Shown piece after piece: positions 11,696 through 11,798 of a stretch of 11,798 nt of DNA (within the stretch, counting starts at the first letter, position 1; every line of letters begins with the position of its first letter). The stretch is from the NCBI GenBank assembly GCA_040414495.1, contig JBEDUI010000232.1, positions 1 to 11,798 on the forward strand. The letters are read 5' to 3'. The DNA comes from DATAVB01 sp040414495. GTDB lineage: Bacteria; Actinomycetota; Actinomycetes; Mycobacteriales; QHCD01. Both the position numbers and the translations under genes were made by a program. The notes below the pieces were generated by a model, which saw only the letters and a program-made list of their open reading frames with translations, was not told the origin of the DNA and did no database searches.

Positions 11696-11798
11696 ATGGC
11701 CGATCGGCAGCACCAGCGCATCGACGGCGGCATCAACGAAGTGGTACGGATCGGTGACACCATTCGGCGTCCGGTGCGACCGTGGTCGGAATCCGTCC
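11696..11798 (+). CDS. APH-like phosphotransferase, N-terminal fragment running off the window
   Basis: ATG 11696 opens a frame that stays open to the window edge (34 codons). The residues GGINEVVRIGDTIRRPVRPW (about 11-30) match the start typical of a group of actinobacterial APH-family phosphotransferases, in which a Gly-Gly-x-x-Asn-x-Val-Val-Arg-x-Gly-Asp-Thr-Val-Arg-Arg-Pro segment forms the first beta-strands of the nucleotide-binding lobe. The catalytic HGD loop would lie outside the window, so the assignment rests on this segment alone. An in-frame GTG at 11681 is a possible alternative start; neither has a clear Shine-Dalgarno. It is divergent from the DUF222 remnant. Confidence 0.68.
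   Translation, partial: MADRQHQRIDGGINEVVRIGDTIRRPVRPWSESV

Noticed and set aside
1..11798. A complete new defence, toxin-antitoxin or biosynthetic gene cluster
   Set aside because: No nuclease-helicase set, no small toxin-antitoxin pair, and no synthase or carrier protein. The individual odd loci are reported separately instead.

Overview
The window looks like an accessory stretch of a high-G+C actinomycete chromosome. The grounds are GC-rich third codon positions, GTG starts, several starts with no Shine-Dalgarno but an actinobacterial-type -10 box close upstream, and families typical of soil actinomycetes (VOC, DUF899, DUF1801, RibD_C-type reductases, SnoaL-tailed ECF sigma factors, HxlR regulators, DUF222/13E12). 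No genus can be named from the sequence alone. I saw no tRNA, rRNA, CRISPR array, insertion sequence or phage structural gene.

Layout. Positions 1-676 (minus strand) hold the start of a DUF6092-like gene and a VOC protein, separated by a 12-bp-armed perfect inverted repeat that covers the ribosome-binding site of the first gene. Positions 748-1179 (plus) hold a second VOC protein whose tail runs into the Nudix gene opposite. Positions 1127-4680 (minus) are a compact five-gene run, in transcription order: SAM methyltransferase, DUF899 thioredoxin-fold protein, histidine phosphatase, aminoglycoside-phosphotransferase-like kinase (APH-like), Nudix hydrolase. Positions 4840-6160 are a convergent pair, DUF1801 (plus) and a second APH-like kinase (minus). 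Positions 6312-8706 (plus) hold a SigG/SigX5-type ECF sigma factor flanked by two different RibD_C/dihydrofolate-reductase-family enzymes. Positions 8695-10167 hold an HxlR regulator divergent from a zinc-free MDR/quinone-type oxidoreductase, a classic redox-sensor and target arrangement. Positions 10329-11060 hold a retropepsin-like aspartic protease with two DTG lobes in one chain, preceded by an unusual intergenic region with a repeated GGATTTT motif, a perfect palindrome and a near-leaderless promoter. Then come a 3'-truncated DUF222 gene (minus) and the first 34 codons of a third APH-like kinase (plus).

How they work together. The content suggests small-molecule modification and detoxification under redox or stress control: VOC metal-site proteins, three APH-like kinases, a Nudix hydrolase, a phosphatase, a methyltransferase and three NAD(P)H-type oxidoreductases. 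Regulation comes from one ECF sigma factor and one thiol-type regulator. This joint role is inferred from families and layout. No pathway is proven here.

The most unusual items are the single-chain double-DTG retropepsin and its upstream region. Next are the HxlR protein with a second cysteine in an insertion, and the sigma factor between two RibD_C paralogues. All four convergent gene pairs overlap at their 3' ends, leaving no room for terminators between them. No stretch longer than about 175 bases lacks a gene.
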